Positions 22,243-33,541 of a stretch of 64,000 bases of DNA are shown here, piece by piece (within the stretch, counting starts at the first letter, position 1; the number at the start of each line of letters is the position of its first letter). The position numbers and the translations under genes were made by a program. The stretch comes from Neoceratodus forsteri (taxonomy: Eukaryota; Chordata; Ceratodontiformes; Ceratodontidae): positions 1,566,574,501 to 1,566,638,500 of the forward strand of contig CM057449.1 in assembly GCA_016271365.2 (NCBI GenBank), written 5' to 3'. The notes below the pieces were generated by a model. The model had not been told where the DNA came from. It was given only the letters and a program-made list of their open reading frames with translations, and made no database searches.

Positions 22243-23159
22243 ATTTTACATACAATAGTTAATTACAATTCATCCTAATTTAATTTATAACTTGACAGTA
22301 GCTACAGATGGGCAGCACAAAGGTGGCTCTGGCTTGAGCCTCTCTCAAGCTCAATATGTAGCTGCGTTTTGGGGTGCACATCCTTAAAGATCAAATTAAC
22401 TGTTTTTTCTCTTCATATTTTTAATAAAAGCTTGAATTCAAGTCCCTGTGTCATGATTAGTGTTTTCTGAAAATGTTATGCTGTTTGGTTCTGTGGTTTT
22501 CTTTAAATCAACATTTGTTAATGGGCTCTTCAATTATTGAAAACAGTGATTTTTTTCTGTCCCTATCAGTGAGGCCTACAGAGCGATGATATCATTTTGG
22601 CCTAGCCTGCTGCTTCATCAGTTAAGTCCCTGATTGACTGAAGAAGTTGTTGCACTTTCCAGTTAAAGCAGTCTGTAGAGCTAATTGTTTCACTCCAGGA
22701 TTTTTACTAACTCATCTGGTTTGTGTTTAGATAGGCAAGCTTACAATCTATCATTCTGTTGTTCTCATAAAAAGTTGATCATTTGAGTTTCAGTACTGAA
22801 CTGAAGTGGTATGAATGTGAGAAATCTCCTTGTCTGTATCACAGCTGTTAGTTCTTTCTCATCAAAACTTTGCATTGTGTTCTGGCTTTTTAACACAGGG
22901 TTGTTTAATGGATATAAAATAAATCAAAATGTTATTAATTCATAGAAGTAGTTTGTCTTTGATGTAGTCTCCATAAATAGGTTCATGTGAGAAAAATTTT
23001 TTATGTCAGATTGACAAACAGGTGTCTGCTACACTCTGCAATTTCTAAAAATATGTACTGAATGAACTCATAAATTTCAGTTCTTTGAAGGTTTCTGTGT
23101 GAAAATACATCATGTATGTGTACAGTTAAAAATACTGTATGACATCCTAATATCCCTGT

Positions 23160-23758
23160 CTCCTGCCCAACAGCTGAGGCAGCAGCACTTTGCTGCTCCC
23201 TTTGCCCTTCCCCATAAGCCCCCTGTCTCCTGCCCCCATTTGAGGCTGCTGCACTCTGCTGCTCACTGTCTTCTTCACACAGTTGAGGCTGTTGCACCCT
23301 GCTGCCTCCTGCACAAACAATTGAGGCTGCTGCACCCTGCTTTCCTTTGTCCCCACCCTCACAGTCAAGGCCAATGTACTCTGTTGCCCCCTGTTCCTGT
23401 CTCCACAGTTGGGGCTGCTATGCTCTGCTAAGCTCTAGAGTCCCAGGTCCCCTGCCTTCACAGTTGGGGCTGCTGCATCATGCTGCCACTTGCCATAAGA
23501 CAAGGCAGGGCATCTGCTGCACCCTGTCCCCTGCCGCCACAGTTGGGGCAGCTTCTCCCAGTTGTCCCCTGCCACCAGAGTCAGTTTCTTTGCTACACCA
23601 TACTGCCCATGTCCCTTGTACCAAACAGGCATGTCTGCTGCACCCTGTCCCACAGTTTGAGCTGCTGTACCCTGATGCCTCCCCTGTCTTCTGCCCAAAC
23701 AGTCAGGGCTGCTGCACCATGCTACCCTCTGTCCCCCACCCTATAACACAAGATGAAA
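23160..23758. repeat. Minisatellite, left inner arm of the palindrome
   Basis: About 13 diverged copies of a 40-48-bp unit like 'gttggggctgctgcaccatg' plus 'ctgccccctgtcccctgcc'. Translations of it give the spurious Cys/His/Pro-rich frames at 23099-23934. Confidence 0.8.
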
Positions 23759-23814
23759 CTATTTTTGTTTTTCTTTTGACCAATTTGGGCAGTGTACCAA
23801 AGGATCTGACCCTG

Positions 23815-24250
23815 GTGGCAGGGAGCAGCATGGTGCAACAACCCCAACTGTGGAGGCAAGAGGCTCTATGGTGCAACATGGCACAGTGGTGGCAGAGGAC
23901 AGAGGACAGCATGGTGCAGAGGCCTGCACTGTGAGGTAGGACACAGTGGGGCATCAGGATAGAGCAGCCCTAACTATAAGATAGGGTGCACATGGTGCAG
24001 TGGCCCTGTACATTTGGGGCAATGGAAGTGGGTAGCATGGTGCAGAAAAAGTCCCACATTTGGTGGCCTGGGGCAACATGGTGCAGCAGCCCCAACTGTG
24101 GAGGCAGAGGCCCTGGAACTCTAGGGCTTAGCAGAGCAGCCCTGTCTGTGGAGACAGAAACAGGTTGCATTGGCCCTGACTGTGGGGTTGGGGGACAGAG
24201 GGAAGCAGGATGCAACAGCCTCAACTGAAGGGCAGAAGACAGGGGCATCA
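23815..24250. repeat. Minisatellite, right inner arm (inverted)
   Basis: The same unit in reverse orientation ('ggcaggggacagcatggtgc' plus 'agcagccccaactgtgg'), about 9-10 copies. It is shorter than the left arm, so copy number has drifted between the arms. Confidence 0.8.
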
Positions 24251-24991
24251 GGATGCCATATGGTGTTTCTAGTTATACATATACATGATGTATTTTCACA
24301 AAGAAGCTCTCAAAGAACTGACATTTGTGAGTTTGTACAATAGATATGCCTGAAGTAGCAGGGTGTGGCAGACACCTGTTTGTCAATCTGACATGAAATA
24401 AGAATGTTCTCACATGAATCTATTTATGGAGGCTACATCAATGTCAAACTACTCCTAATAATGAACAACATTTTGATTTATTTTATAGCCATTAAACCAC
24501 CCTGTGTTACATAGCTAGAAAACAATGTAGAGTTCTGATGAGAAAGAACTGACAGCTATGATACAGACAGGGTGATTTCTCACAGACTTTCATACTGCTT
24601 CAGTTCAGCCCTGAAACTCTAGTGATCAACTATTTATAAGAACAGAATGATAAACAAACCAGATGTGTTAGTAAACAACTTGGAGAGAAAACAATTTGCT
24701 CTACAGACTGCTCGGACTAGGAAGTGAAACAGCTTCTTCAGTCAATCAGGGACTTAACTGCTGAAGCAACAGGTTAGGCCAAAATGAAGTAATCACTCTG
24801 CAGGCCTCACTGATAGGGACAGAAACATCTTCACTATTTTCAGTTAAAACAGAGCATGTTAACAAAGGCTGATTTACAGAAAACCACAAAACCAAACAGC
24901 ATGATATTTTCAGGAAACACTAATCATGACACAGGGACTTGAATTCAAGCTTTTATTAAAAATATGAAAAACTGGTTCATTTGATCTTTAA

Positions 24992-25503
24992 AGAGCCCCT
25001 GACACCGTTATAAAAACTTAGAAAAAATGTGAGAGTTAGACAGTTCAGTTTGTATTTCATGTATTTTCTATAATTGTTTACTTTTTTCTTTATTACCAAG
25101 GACAGCTATACAAAAGAGGCTTACTGTTCCATAGACTTTATCTGCTCTTTCCACTGTCCTACATATGACATCATAATCCAGGTTGTACCTGGAAACAAAC
25201 TTCTGGTCATGGTGCTTTTCCCAGTTACAAACTTTTAAATAAAGAAATAAATAAAATAAAGAATTCCCTGTTTATAGCATCATAATTATCCCCACAACAA
25301 CAGACTGTGTTGTCATAAACAGAACTGTGATGTCATATGTAGGCAAACAGCCAGAACAGATAGGGTAGTGATCCTGTTTACATGCAGATGTCCTTAGTGA
25401 TAAAGAAGAATGAGAAATACAGAAATAACAATAAAATATAAACTCATGTGTGCTAAACATTACATTTTCACAAAGTTGTCACAATGGTGTCTGGGCTCTT
25501 TAA
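24992..25503. mobile_element. TTAA-target MITE abutting the palindrome
   Basis: Ends AGAGCCCCTGACACC (from 24992) and the complement of AGAGCCCAGACACC (to 25499), with TTAA at 24988-24991 and 25500-25503. The left TTAA is shared with the right end of the 2.6-kb palindrome. 508 bp and non-coding. Confidence 0.75.
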
Positions 25504-27852
25504 GCAATCAACAGCCCAGATAGAGCACAGATAGCTGTGATTGATGCCAATGTTTTTTTTTTTCTTAAGCTACTTTTTTACTGTAGCTAAGCTCTGGCTT
25601 GACTTTAGTTAAAATGTGCCTGTCTTGCCTATCTCTATAGCTACTTTATGGTATCCAGTGAACATGGTGACCATGATTGAGAGACTGCAAAAAAGGGCAA
25701 CTTAATCATGGTGCTTGTGTTCTGGGCTACCTGGCAGGGTAGCAACAGGATACCAGGGTTGGCGACTAGGTGACAGGATGCATGCATATATGCATGTGCA
25801 CGGTGGGGGAACAGGTGGAAGGGGAGGGAGGGTATGTGGGGTGTAGTGCAGTGGTTGGCTGCCAAGCTGGCTGTGTGGCATAGTGGGTAGGGTGGCAGGC
25901 TGGGGTTAAGAGGGTGCTAGATTTGGTTCAGGGGTGCAATTGCTTTTTGCATCAGGGCTATTTTTTAATTTTTTAAAGTTTTACACCACCCTGACATGCA
26001 CCCCCCTGGAGTTAAGAATCTTTAAGTAGGGGTTGTGGGGGGCATAGCCCCCTGCATTACATAGAAAATTGTCACTGGTTTTGTAGTTGCTGTGAGTGTA
26101 CATCGCCATTATTTATTTTCGGTGATGTACACTCACCCAAACGGTGATCACCCTTTGGCAGCTGCCATTATGGCATAGAACTGCTATTTTACTGGTTTCT
26201 ATATGTAGAATTACATGATTGAACTACCACTCTGTAGTAAATAAATCACGGAGCATTCAGGAATTCTAGCTATAGATGTGCTATGTTTAACAGAGTCCTG
26301 GCTCTCTTCTAACAGTCCATTTTCATTCATAGAATTGCCCCACACTGTTGTAGAATTAAACATTTTTGCCCAGCCCCTCTGATTTGAGTGTTGGAGGTCA
26401 TTTTGGGGTAAATATGATTTGGGAGGATTCTTTTATAAAGTTTTCCATTCCATCTATCATAGTTTTTATTTTAGCATTTGATTATTCACGTTTCAAAACC
26501 AGTATGCTGTGCAATTATATTGGTCCATCACCCTCATAAGTATAGCTTTGCATTTGTTAATTAATTCACAAATGTATTTTCCTATTTTGTTTTCTCCCTA
26601 TGTTAACCTCTAGTTCTTGAGCATTTTAATTTGGCTATCAATCATGGTCCTGATTTCCTAGTAACACAGTTTTAAGATATGCTTGATTCATTTGGCTTCA
26701 ATCAGCTCAAATCTGCTCTTACCATACTAAAGGTCACTGACTGACATTAATTGTTTCCTTGAGAATAGATTTTGTCCCCTATTACGCACATTGACTATGT
26801 ATTGTCTGATGATCAGCAGCCTCATCTCCTGTTGTCTCACGGGCAGCCTGGCCTGCTAAGTTGAGACACTTCAGTCCACAGTGAGTTCAGTGTGCAACTC
26901 CACTGACAGATAACACTTCAGAACTGCTACTGCTTCTTCTTTGCCTCAACATACAGACACTGATGATGCCAATTGTTCATAAACAGCTTTGAATGGCACT
27001 CTTGGTTCTTTGCTTGATTGAGTTGCACCTGTGCACCTGTAAGATTGAAATGTTAATGAAATCATTCTCACTGCCCTTGCCATTCTCCAATTTTGCAGAC
27101 TGAGAAAGTTAAATGCCAACAGAAAGAGTCTTAGTGGAGGGTCAGCCTGATGGTTTACAGTGAACTCTGTTGCCCGCAGTTGTGTGACACTACCAACCTG
27201 TTCTGAAAGAATTCAAAAGGTCTTACTTTTCTTCTTTAGTTGCTAACAAGAAGGTTAATAGTAAGCAGTTATTTTCTATTATTGATTCTCTTCTTAAGCC
27301 TTCCATTACAGGGCTTGAAGTGAATCGATGGATTTCCATCAGGGCTTTGATTCAAAGGTTGTGAGTTCATTTTCTGGTTATTTGGATTGTTTGAGTTTGT
27401 TCCTGAGTAGCTTGATGTCTATTTCAATACTTTTATTCTGGTGTTACACAGTGACATTATAATCATTTTGAAGACAGCTAGAAAACATCAGCCTTTCCTA
27501 TCCCCACTTGATTTTTTTCATGAGTATTTGGACAATGTTGCTCCTAATGGGCCCTATGCACGATGTTCATATGCATCACTTAAGCTGCTGTGTAAAGGCT
27601 TACGTCTGAAATCTGCAACAGTGTAGCTTATGCCGCATGCTCAACACGCATGCTATACAGATACTATGGACATGCACATACACCATCCCAAACCTGGTTG
27701 TGCAGGCATCCACACCCATTTAGCTAGATTCTGCTGTTTGTTTTTAAAAAAAAAAATTGCCAGAAATACCTTTTCTGGACACCCCAAAATCCAGGGCCCT
27801 GCGCTCTCACAGGCAAATAACGATGTGATTATACTATCTCAGAACTGAGGAA
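25504..27852. other. Intergenic region with one short hairpin
   Basis: Mostly AT-rich sequence without motif. At 26092-26136 two 16-base arms (GTGAGTGTACATCGCC and its near-perfect complement) enclose a 13-base loop, probably a relic of a foldback element. No long frame. Confidence 0.4.
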
Positions 27853-28172
27853 GTTCTTTACAAGAAACTGTGTTAATGCAACATTTAGGGTTTAGGCTAA
27901 AGCAAAAAAAAAAAAAGAGGAAATGTGGTTTTACCATTTCCAAACCTAAAACTCCACCCCACCACTAAAAATAAGCTCACCCCATTTGATGTGTGTGTTT
28001 CTGGAGTGTATAGAATGGGTTAAGCTTTAGAGTAGACAACCCTAAGGAAGACTGCACCCCTGATTTGTTTTAGGAGTGGGGTGGAATTTTAGATTTGAAA
28101 ACCACATTTCCCAATTTTTTTTACTTTAGTCTGACCCTTAAATGTTGCATTAATGCAGTTTTTTTGCAAATA
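27853..28172. mobile_element. Foldback MITE with about 110-bp terminal inverted repeats
   Basis: The left arm (about 27853-27960: 'ttaatgcaacatttagggtt', A-run, 'ggaaatgtggtttt', 'ctccaccccac') is matched in inverted orientation by about 28060-28172. About 100 bp of unrelated loop lies between. Exact ends and target duplication are not resolved. Confidence 0.75.
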
Positions 28173-28199
28173 ACATATCTATCTATATTTATATATATA

Positions 28200-28346
28200 G
28201 GGGATACATGATGGGTGACTGTGGAATATGGAAAATATTTGCATGAGTGCAGGGTGAACTGTGATATCACAAGTGATATTACTACAGTTCACTCTGCATG
28301 AGTGCAAGTGTTTACCATATTCCACAAGTCGCACACCATGTATGCG
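28200..28346. mobile_element. Short palindromic MITE
   Basis: Arms of about 65-70 bp: the left 'gtggaatatgg...gcagggtgaactgtgatatcac' is mirrored by 'gtgatattactacagttcac...ccatattccac'. The spacer is only a few bases. AT-rich flanks hide the ends. Confidence 0.7.
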
Positions 28347-28435
28347 ATTTATACAATAAGGCTAGTATCCTTTTGGAACATTTTTTCTGTGTTTTCTCCC
28401 AGCTTACTCATGTTGGTAATTGGGTAAGTTTTAAG

Positions 28436-28562
28436 GGGGGGAACTGGAAACACTGGGCATTTAAATGATTTGTTCAGAGTCACACAGTATTGAAATGGAA
28501 GTTGTGAGAATCAAACACTGTTCTGGGCTATTGGAAATTTGTTCATTGCTTGTTACTCTAAA
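28436..28562 (-). mobile_element. CORE-SINE fragment, antisense
   Basis: The minus strand has B-box-like GTGTTTGATTCTCAC, then a core (ATACTGTGTGACTCTGAACA) and a CCCAGTGTTTCCAG segment. The same subfamily occurs at 58910-59120. Confidence 0.65.
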
Positions 28563-29107
28563 CTCTAGGCTATACTGACAGCACTGTTTGTGTGTGGTCC
28601 GAGTGTGTGTAAGTGTTTCTGAATGGGCTGAGACTGTTAGACACCATGAGAAACAGGTGCATGTAATTTGCAATGATAATTGTGTTACCTGCAGCTAGGA
28701 GTGAGAAACAGACTGTTTATTCAGTAAGTTGCAGGCTTCACTGAGACAGAGAAACTGTTGCAGTCAGCACTCAGAAAGAGAAACTGGTTTATAAAAGAGG
28801 CTGGTTTGAAGATTAGAGCAGCACAGTAATGGGCTTGGAGTGTCAGAATAACTATGGGACACAGGTGATTGTCTTTTACAATGCTAATTGAGTTAGTTGC
28901 AGGATTCAGTGAGAAAGAGGAACTGTGAAGCTATTAAATGCAGGCTGCAGTGTACATGGTGTCACTCTGGTGACATCACCATTGTTGTGAATTTGCTGGT
29001 GATGTAGACACTGTGGGTTTATCAGGAAATAAATCCACAGTGGTTATACAATGGCTGTGAAAATAACACCTTTTACTTCATAGCATATCACCTCACCCGT
29101 ATTGTAT
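28563..29107. repeat. Diverged tandem duplication, about 215-bp period
   Basis: The segment around 28640-28790 ('gaaacaggtgcatgtaattt...gttacctgcagctagg') is repeated in diverged form around 28855-28935 ('acacaggtgattgtctttta...gttagttgcaggattc'). No coding content. Confidence 0.45.
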
Positions 29108-29173
29108 AAATATATATATATATATATACTGTATATATTTAGATTACACACACACACACACACACACACACAA
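29108..29173. repeat. (TA)n and (CA)n microsatellites
   Basis: A TA run at 29108-29128 and a CA run at 29145-29173, directly 5' of the CR1 segment. Confidence 0.95.
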
Positions 29174-29204
29174 AGGTAATAGTTAAGTCATGCTGTGGAT
29201 TTGC

Positions 29205-29600
29205 TCTATTTTGATTTCAGCAAGTCTTTCATCTTGGTGCCACACAGAAGGTTGCTGAAGAAGCCAGAGGACCTGGGCATGGCTAGGAACCCAGTTAGAA
29301 GGGTAGGAAACTAGCTAAAGGAGAGACAGCAGAGGGTGGTGGTAATTGGAGTCAAATCAGAAGAGAGCGAGGTCATGAGTAGGTTGTGCAGGGATCTGTC
29401 CTGGGTCATGTCCTCTTCAAGAAGTTGATCACTGACATTGGAGAGGGCATCCAGGGCAAACTGTGTCACTCTGAAGCTAACACAAAGCTCTGTAGTAGAG
29501 TAGAGAGTGCTGAAAGGATCAAGGAGATGCAAATAGATCTGCATAGGCTAGAGAGGTCATCAAAGGTTTGGCATATGAAATTCAATCAAAAAGTGGGGTG
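29205..29600 (+). mobile_element. CR1 LINE, segment 1 of 3 (split by later insertions)
   Basis: Conceptual translation gives FDFSKSFILVPHRRLL (palm motif A), GNXLKERQQRVVVIGVKSE, ITDIGEGIQGKL, TKLCSRVESAERIKEMQ and ends at WHMKFNQK. That is the CR1 RT core. The GVPQGS block is degraded (RLCRDLSW) and the FADD box is disrupted. The element continues at about 30870 and again at about 41296. Confidence 0.8.
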
Positions 29601-29677
29601 AGCATCCCTGGTGAACAGCCCTTGCAGTTAGATGTCCACCAAGATGTGAACAAATGACATTGTATGCATTCCAAAAA

Positions 29678-30862
29678 GTCTGTTGTGCACCATCAAACCA
29701 GCAGACAGAATTTCCACAAAAAGTTCAAGTTTTTATTCCATATCAGCAACTTGCTTTGGTCACTTAAAAAAATCCCCCAAATTTTCGCCTATTCCCCTAG
29801 TCTTTTTCAAGGGAAAGTGGTCCTAGTGTACAAATAAATCTTGGTTCACATTAGTAATGCATTTTCACACTAAAGGTTATTTATAGCATACATTTTAGCA
29901 CCAAAAAACCTAATACAGTAAAATCTAACCAGATTGAAACAACACATTAATGTTCTCACAAGCATCTCAAATGGTGCATTGCTGTTCACCCCAGCCCAGC
30001 CAGTGCAGAGCTGGTTAGTGCAGATCTGGTTAGGGGATTGAACCAAGGAGCTGATGTATATCACTGCCTGAGTGATGTTGCAGAGCACTCTCCATTCCTG
30101 CCCACGTCATAGCCATTCACCTCAGTGCCAGTCCTGCAGGTAGCTTATTGATAATAAGACTACAACCTCCTGAGAGAGAGCAGAGAGTGCTTAAAAGTCC
30201 ATCACCATTTGCTATCTTAAAAATATGATTAGCAAGTCCCAGCAACATGCAATCAATGTTGTCTTCGATCAGTGCTTAAACCACTTTTAAATTATAAAGT
30301 TCTAACTACACTAAAAAACACATTTACTGGGAGGACAGATACAGCAGCTCAAGGTCACCATCAACAAAAATAAACACTGAAAATCCCTACACATACATAC
30401 TGTTGTACATTACTTAGTGATTTCTAAATTCATATAAGGGAGGCATGAATTTAAATCCTAGGCTTTGTAACACAACAGAAATGGGAAATGAAGTGAGCCC
30501 TAAATGGCCACCATAGGAAGGTAGTGTGTAAAGTCTGGTAAACCAATTAATGAAAACATCATCAATAATGAACCAAAATGTATAACAAAGGAACCCAATC
30601 AATCTCTTTGTTCAGCCCAATCCTACTATCAAGTACCCCAATCTATTGATCTGAGATGAATAACTGTTAATGTGAAAATGTATTATTAACGTGAACCTAT
30701 GTTTGTACACTAGAACCACTTTCTCTTGAAAAGGTTTAGGGGCATAGCTGTAAATATGTGGGATATTTTAGAAGTGACCAAAGCAAGTTGCTGATATTGA
30801 ATAAAAACTTGAATTTTTGTTTTTATGAAAATCCTGTCCACTGGTTTGTGGGAGTGCAACAG
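29678..30862. mobile_element. Inverted-repeat DNA element inserted in CR1
   Basis: Terminal inverted repeats of about 190 bp: left 29678-29870 (GTCTGTTGTGCACC..., 'caagtttttattccatatca', 'gcaacttgctttggtcactt') and right 30660-30862, the reverse complement. The 800-bp interior has no transposase motif, so it is non-autonomous. No clear target duplication. About 75 bp between the CR1 edge and the left end (29601-29677) are unexplained. Confidence 0.75.
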
Positions 30863-30869
30863 ACCTTTT

Positions 30870-31096
30870 GAGATGAAAGTCAGTGCCCAAGAAATGCAAG
30901 GTTATCCTCCTAGGGGAAAACCCCAGGACAGGATACTGGATGACAGGGGTTAAACTGAGTACTATGACAGAGGAAAAGGACCTGTAAGTCATCATTATTG
31001 ACTCCCTCAAACAATCATAACAGTGAAACAAAGCCCTTAATAAGGTTAATAGGATAGTGGATTTATTGAAAGGGGTACTAACAGCAGAAAAAGAGA
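30870..31096 (+). mobile_element. CR1 LINE, segment 2 of 3
   Basis: Translation gives KKCKVILLGENPRTGYWM, KLSTMTEEKDL (DLGV block), NKALNKVNRIVDLLKG and VLTAEKE, where the DIRS element interrupts. The next CR1 codons (VLLPLYRFLMRSYLEYC) are found 10.2 kb downstream. Confidence 0.8.
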
Positions 31097-31295
31097 ACTT
31101 CATTGACAATATCTCTTGCAGCAGGTCATACCTTAGGAACTATAACCATCAGGCACCAGGACCACATGGAAACATTTTTACTAACAGCCTAACTGGGGCT
31201 GCCCATGGAGATGTCATCATGTTGATGTCCCCCTATATAGCTATGGGCAGCCCCATGCCCTTCTCAGTTCTTTCCTGCCATCGACCATCATACTT
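31097..31295 (+). repeat. DIRS left inverted terminal repeat
   Basis: Contains ATCTCTTGCAGCAGGTC, 'ccttaggaactataaccatc', 'gtccccctatatag' and 'gggcagcccca'. Its reverse complement is at about 41085-41270. A TATA-like 'ctatatagc' at 31233-31241 may be the promoter, by position. Confidence 0.85.
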
Positions 31296-31425
31296 CAGAC
31301 TCCACGGAGCACCGTCACTTTAGTCAACCACCATTTTGTTGAGAATTTTCCACCTTTTGGTTTCTCACCCTAGTTTTCCAATCACTTTATTTTTTTTAAA
31401 GAGATTCACCTTTCCCTTTTCATTT

Positions 31426-31599
31426 ATGCCTGGTTCTGACACCCTCTTCCATTGCTGCAGCTGTAGACAGAAGATCTACTATAAAGACTTCCATGAGGCC
31501 TGTGTACACTGCCTCAGCATGAGCCATGACATCCAGGCCTGTGAGATCTGCCATGACTTCAATCAGGTTACTCGGCAGCATCGCCAGAAAGAGTGAAGT
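31426..31599 (+). pseudogene. DIRS gag N-terminal cysteine motif
   Basis: From the Met at 31426 (MPGSDTLFHCC) the frame encodes three CxxC pairs: Cys10/13, Cys26/29 and Cys39/42, with His23. This is the N-terminal zinc-binding pattern of DIRS gag proteins, which bind element RNA. A TGA after RQKE ends it. Homologous sequence continues to about 32040 in shifted frames until the L1-type insertion. I chose the internal Met because the upstream residues (from 31336) look like untranslated leader. Confidence 0.7.
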
Positions 31600-32040
31600 C
31601 TTTCCTTATGGAGCAGAAGGTCCCCACCTTGGAAAAGGAGCTACAGGCTTGGAGCTCCTCTGCTTCCCTGACCCTTCAGCTCCAATGCTGCCAAGGTCTG
31701 GGACAAATTACTGAGGAAGCACCATCACTGGGAGAAGGACCAGTCCTCTTGGGAGCATTCTTGGTCACTGTGCCCTGCACCAACCATATCAGGGTCATTG
31801 ACCAGATTGGTGGCAACCCCAGCTGCCACCCACACCCTCTCTGCTAGAGCACTGGCCTTGGCAGCTTTTCCCACCTGAACTTCTTCACCCAGCATTGGTT
31901 TGTCATTGGAAGGCCTCTCCATTCTCCCACTGATGATTCTCACTGCCTCCTTCACCCTGTCTCCCATGGGGGAGAGACTCTGGCAGTTTGGCCCATCAAT
32001 TCTTCCTCTACCAAATTAAACCAATTCCTCTCAACTGGTG

Positions 32041-33541
32041 TAAAAAAATAACAGTTTAATTTAAAAATGTGTTTGGAATAATAAACAACCCAGGATTTCT
32101 TGGCAAAAGCTATGTATGCCCAAGGAGCAGGGTGCTATGGCATGCTTAGACATTTAAATTTATTGTACAGCATGTATGGTTAAGCTAGTAATCAGGTGGT
32201 CAAATGGTGATGGAAATAAAATGACTTTGGAGACTGAAAATTCAGTACAAAAGGAATTTAATTCAGGAGCAATAAACATTAGGAAAATCTTATTTGTAGC
32301 TAAAAAGCTTGGTAAGTAGCAGTGTTATAATTAAAATATATGTTCTATAATTAATAAATTCACCAATAAAACTAAATGGGCAATAAACATATCACCCATG
32401 AACTATATCTGGCATAATCCCAGTTTTAGGATGAATAAGAAGATGCTCTTCAATAAGTCATGGGTAGGAAAAGGAATTAAAAAATGGCAAGATTTTTATG
32501 AAAAGGGTATTAAACTATGCTGGGAGGAATTCAGAGACACATTTAAGTTAGAAAACCACCAGAATTTCTATTTCAACCAACTGACTAGTTTATATTCAAA
32601 AGATTACAAATATTTGGGAAAGAGCTCCAAATAATAAAAGGCTGGAGGGGAAATTGTAAAACATTCTCAGAAACAAGGTTAAAAAAAAATGTTGCATGGT
32701 TAACTAAGCAGTTGCAAAAGCCAGTTCTACTGATATGTAAGGAAACTTTTCAGAAATGGGAAAAGGATCTGAACTATGTATTAACAGAACAACAATGGTT
32801 AATGGTACGTGCATCAATACCAAAATATACATTATCCAGAAGTAGAACCAATCAGTATGAGATCCTCAACAGACCTTATTTCTCCCCATATACGCTGCAC
32901 AAAATAAATTAATCTATAGCCACTACCTGTTGCACTGTGGGGTTCAGGCAGTGGATATATATCATCCCTTTTGGGAATGCCTATTACGTTGTATTTGGTG
33001 GTCCCATTCCTTCGCAATACTAAATCAAATAGGTTATGATTTCCCACAGTGGAAGGATCCTAAGATATTAGTTTTGGAAATGTACAATGATTTCAACATG
33101 AATTCAAGACAAAAATTAATTTTAAAAGCCAATATTATGGCAGTTAAGAGGTTGATCCTTAAATACAGTATTGGAAACACCCCAAAGATTGGTTACCTTT
33201 TCTGAAAATGGAATGGAAATAATTATTTTTGAGTTTCTTATATAACAATGACTTTTTGGGGGGATACAAACCACTGTGGAGGATCTATAGAAAAAAGGTG
33301 GAAGAATGGAAAGAAGGGGATTTCATTTAATATAATTGAGAAGCACCCTAATAAATTGTATTTATTCACTTCAGTCATAGCTATATAATCCTATTTATGA
33401 ACAATGTTGCATTTTATAACACTGGCTGCATATGCTGCATTATTCAAAGTGTATGGCCCTATTGGAGAGCCCTCAGATGATGTATTCATGGTTTATTTAT
33501 ACTGTATTAAAATTTCAATAAAATTTTACTTGCAAAAAAAA
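32041..33541 (+). mobile_element. Tx1/L1-type LINE fragment inserted in DIRS gag
   Basis: A 5'-truncated copy starting near 32045 with VWNNKQPRISWQKLCMPKEQ (late RT), continuing through 32398-32634 and 32930-33205, and ending with 'caataaaattttacttgc' and an A-run at 33534-33541. DIRS sequence resumes directly after. No matching target duplication was found, and the 5' junction is uncertain by about 20 bp. Confidence 0.8.
32398..33205 (+). pseudogene. L1-type ORF2 C-terminal remnants
   Basis: Frame 32398-32634 (78 aa) has NKSWVGKGIKKWQDFYEKG and WEEFRDTFKL, the post-RT region of Tx1/L1 proteins. Frame 32930-33205 (91 aa) has IYHPFWECLLRCIWW, the degenerate knuckle (its first cysteine pair is altered), and VKRLILKYSIGNTPKI, the C-terminal block equivalent to VKKLVLKYWKSSD in the copy at 21.4 kb. 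Confidence 0.75.

Larger units (their letters stand above)
22384..24991. mobile_element. 2.6-kb palindromic (foldback) element at TTAA
   Basis: TTAA at 22384-22387 and 24988-24991 bracket a sequence whose left half (22388-23760) is the reverse complement of its right half (23815-24987). I estimate about 80-85% identity by eye. Ends read AGATCAAAT. Outer arms (about 770 bp each) are unique sequence, including 'caagtccctgtgtcatgatt' and its complement near 24925. Inner arms are a minisatellite in opposite orientations. No transposase frame was recognised. It is a non-autonomous TTAA-target element, or a foldback. Confidence 0.85.

Noticed and set aside
23099..23934. Cys/His/Pro-rich ORFs of 110 and 195 aa
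   Set aside because: These are translations of the minisatellite in the palindrome; repeat units change frame between copies.
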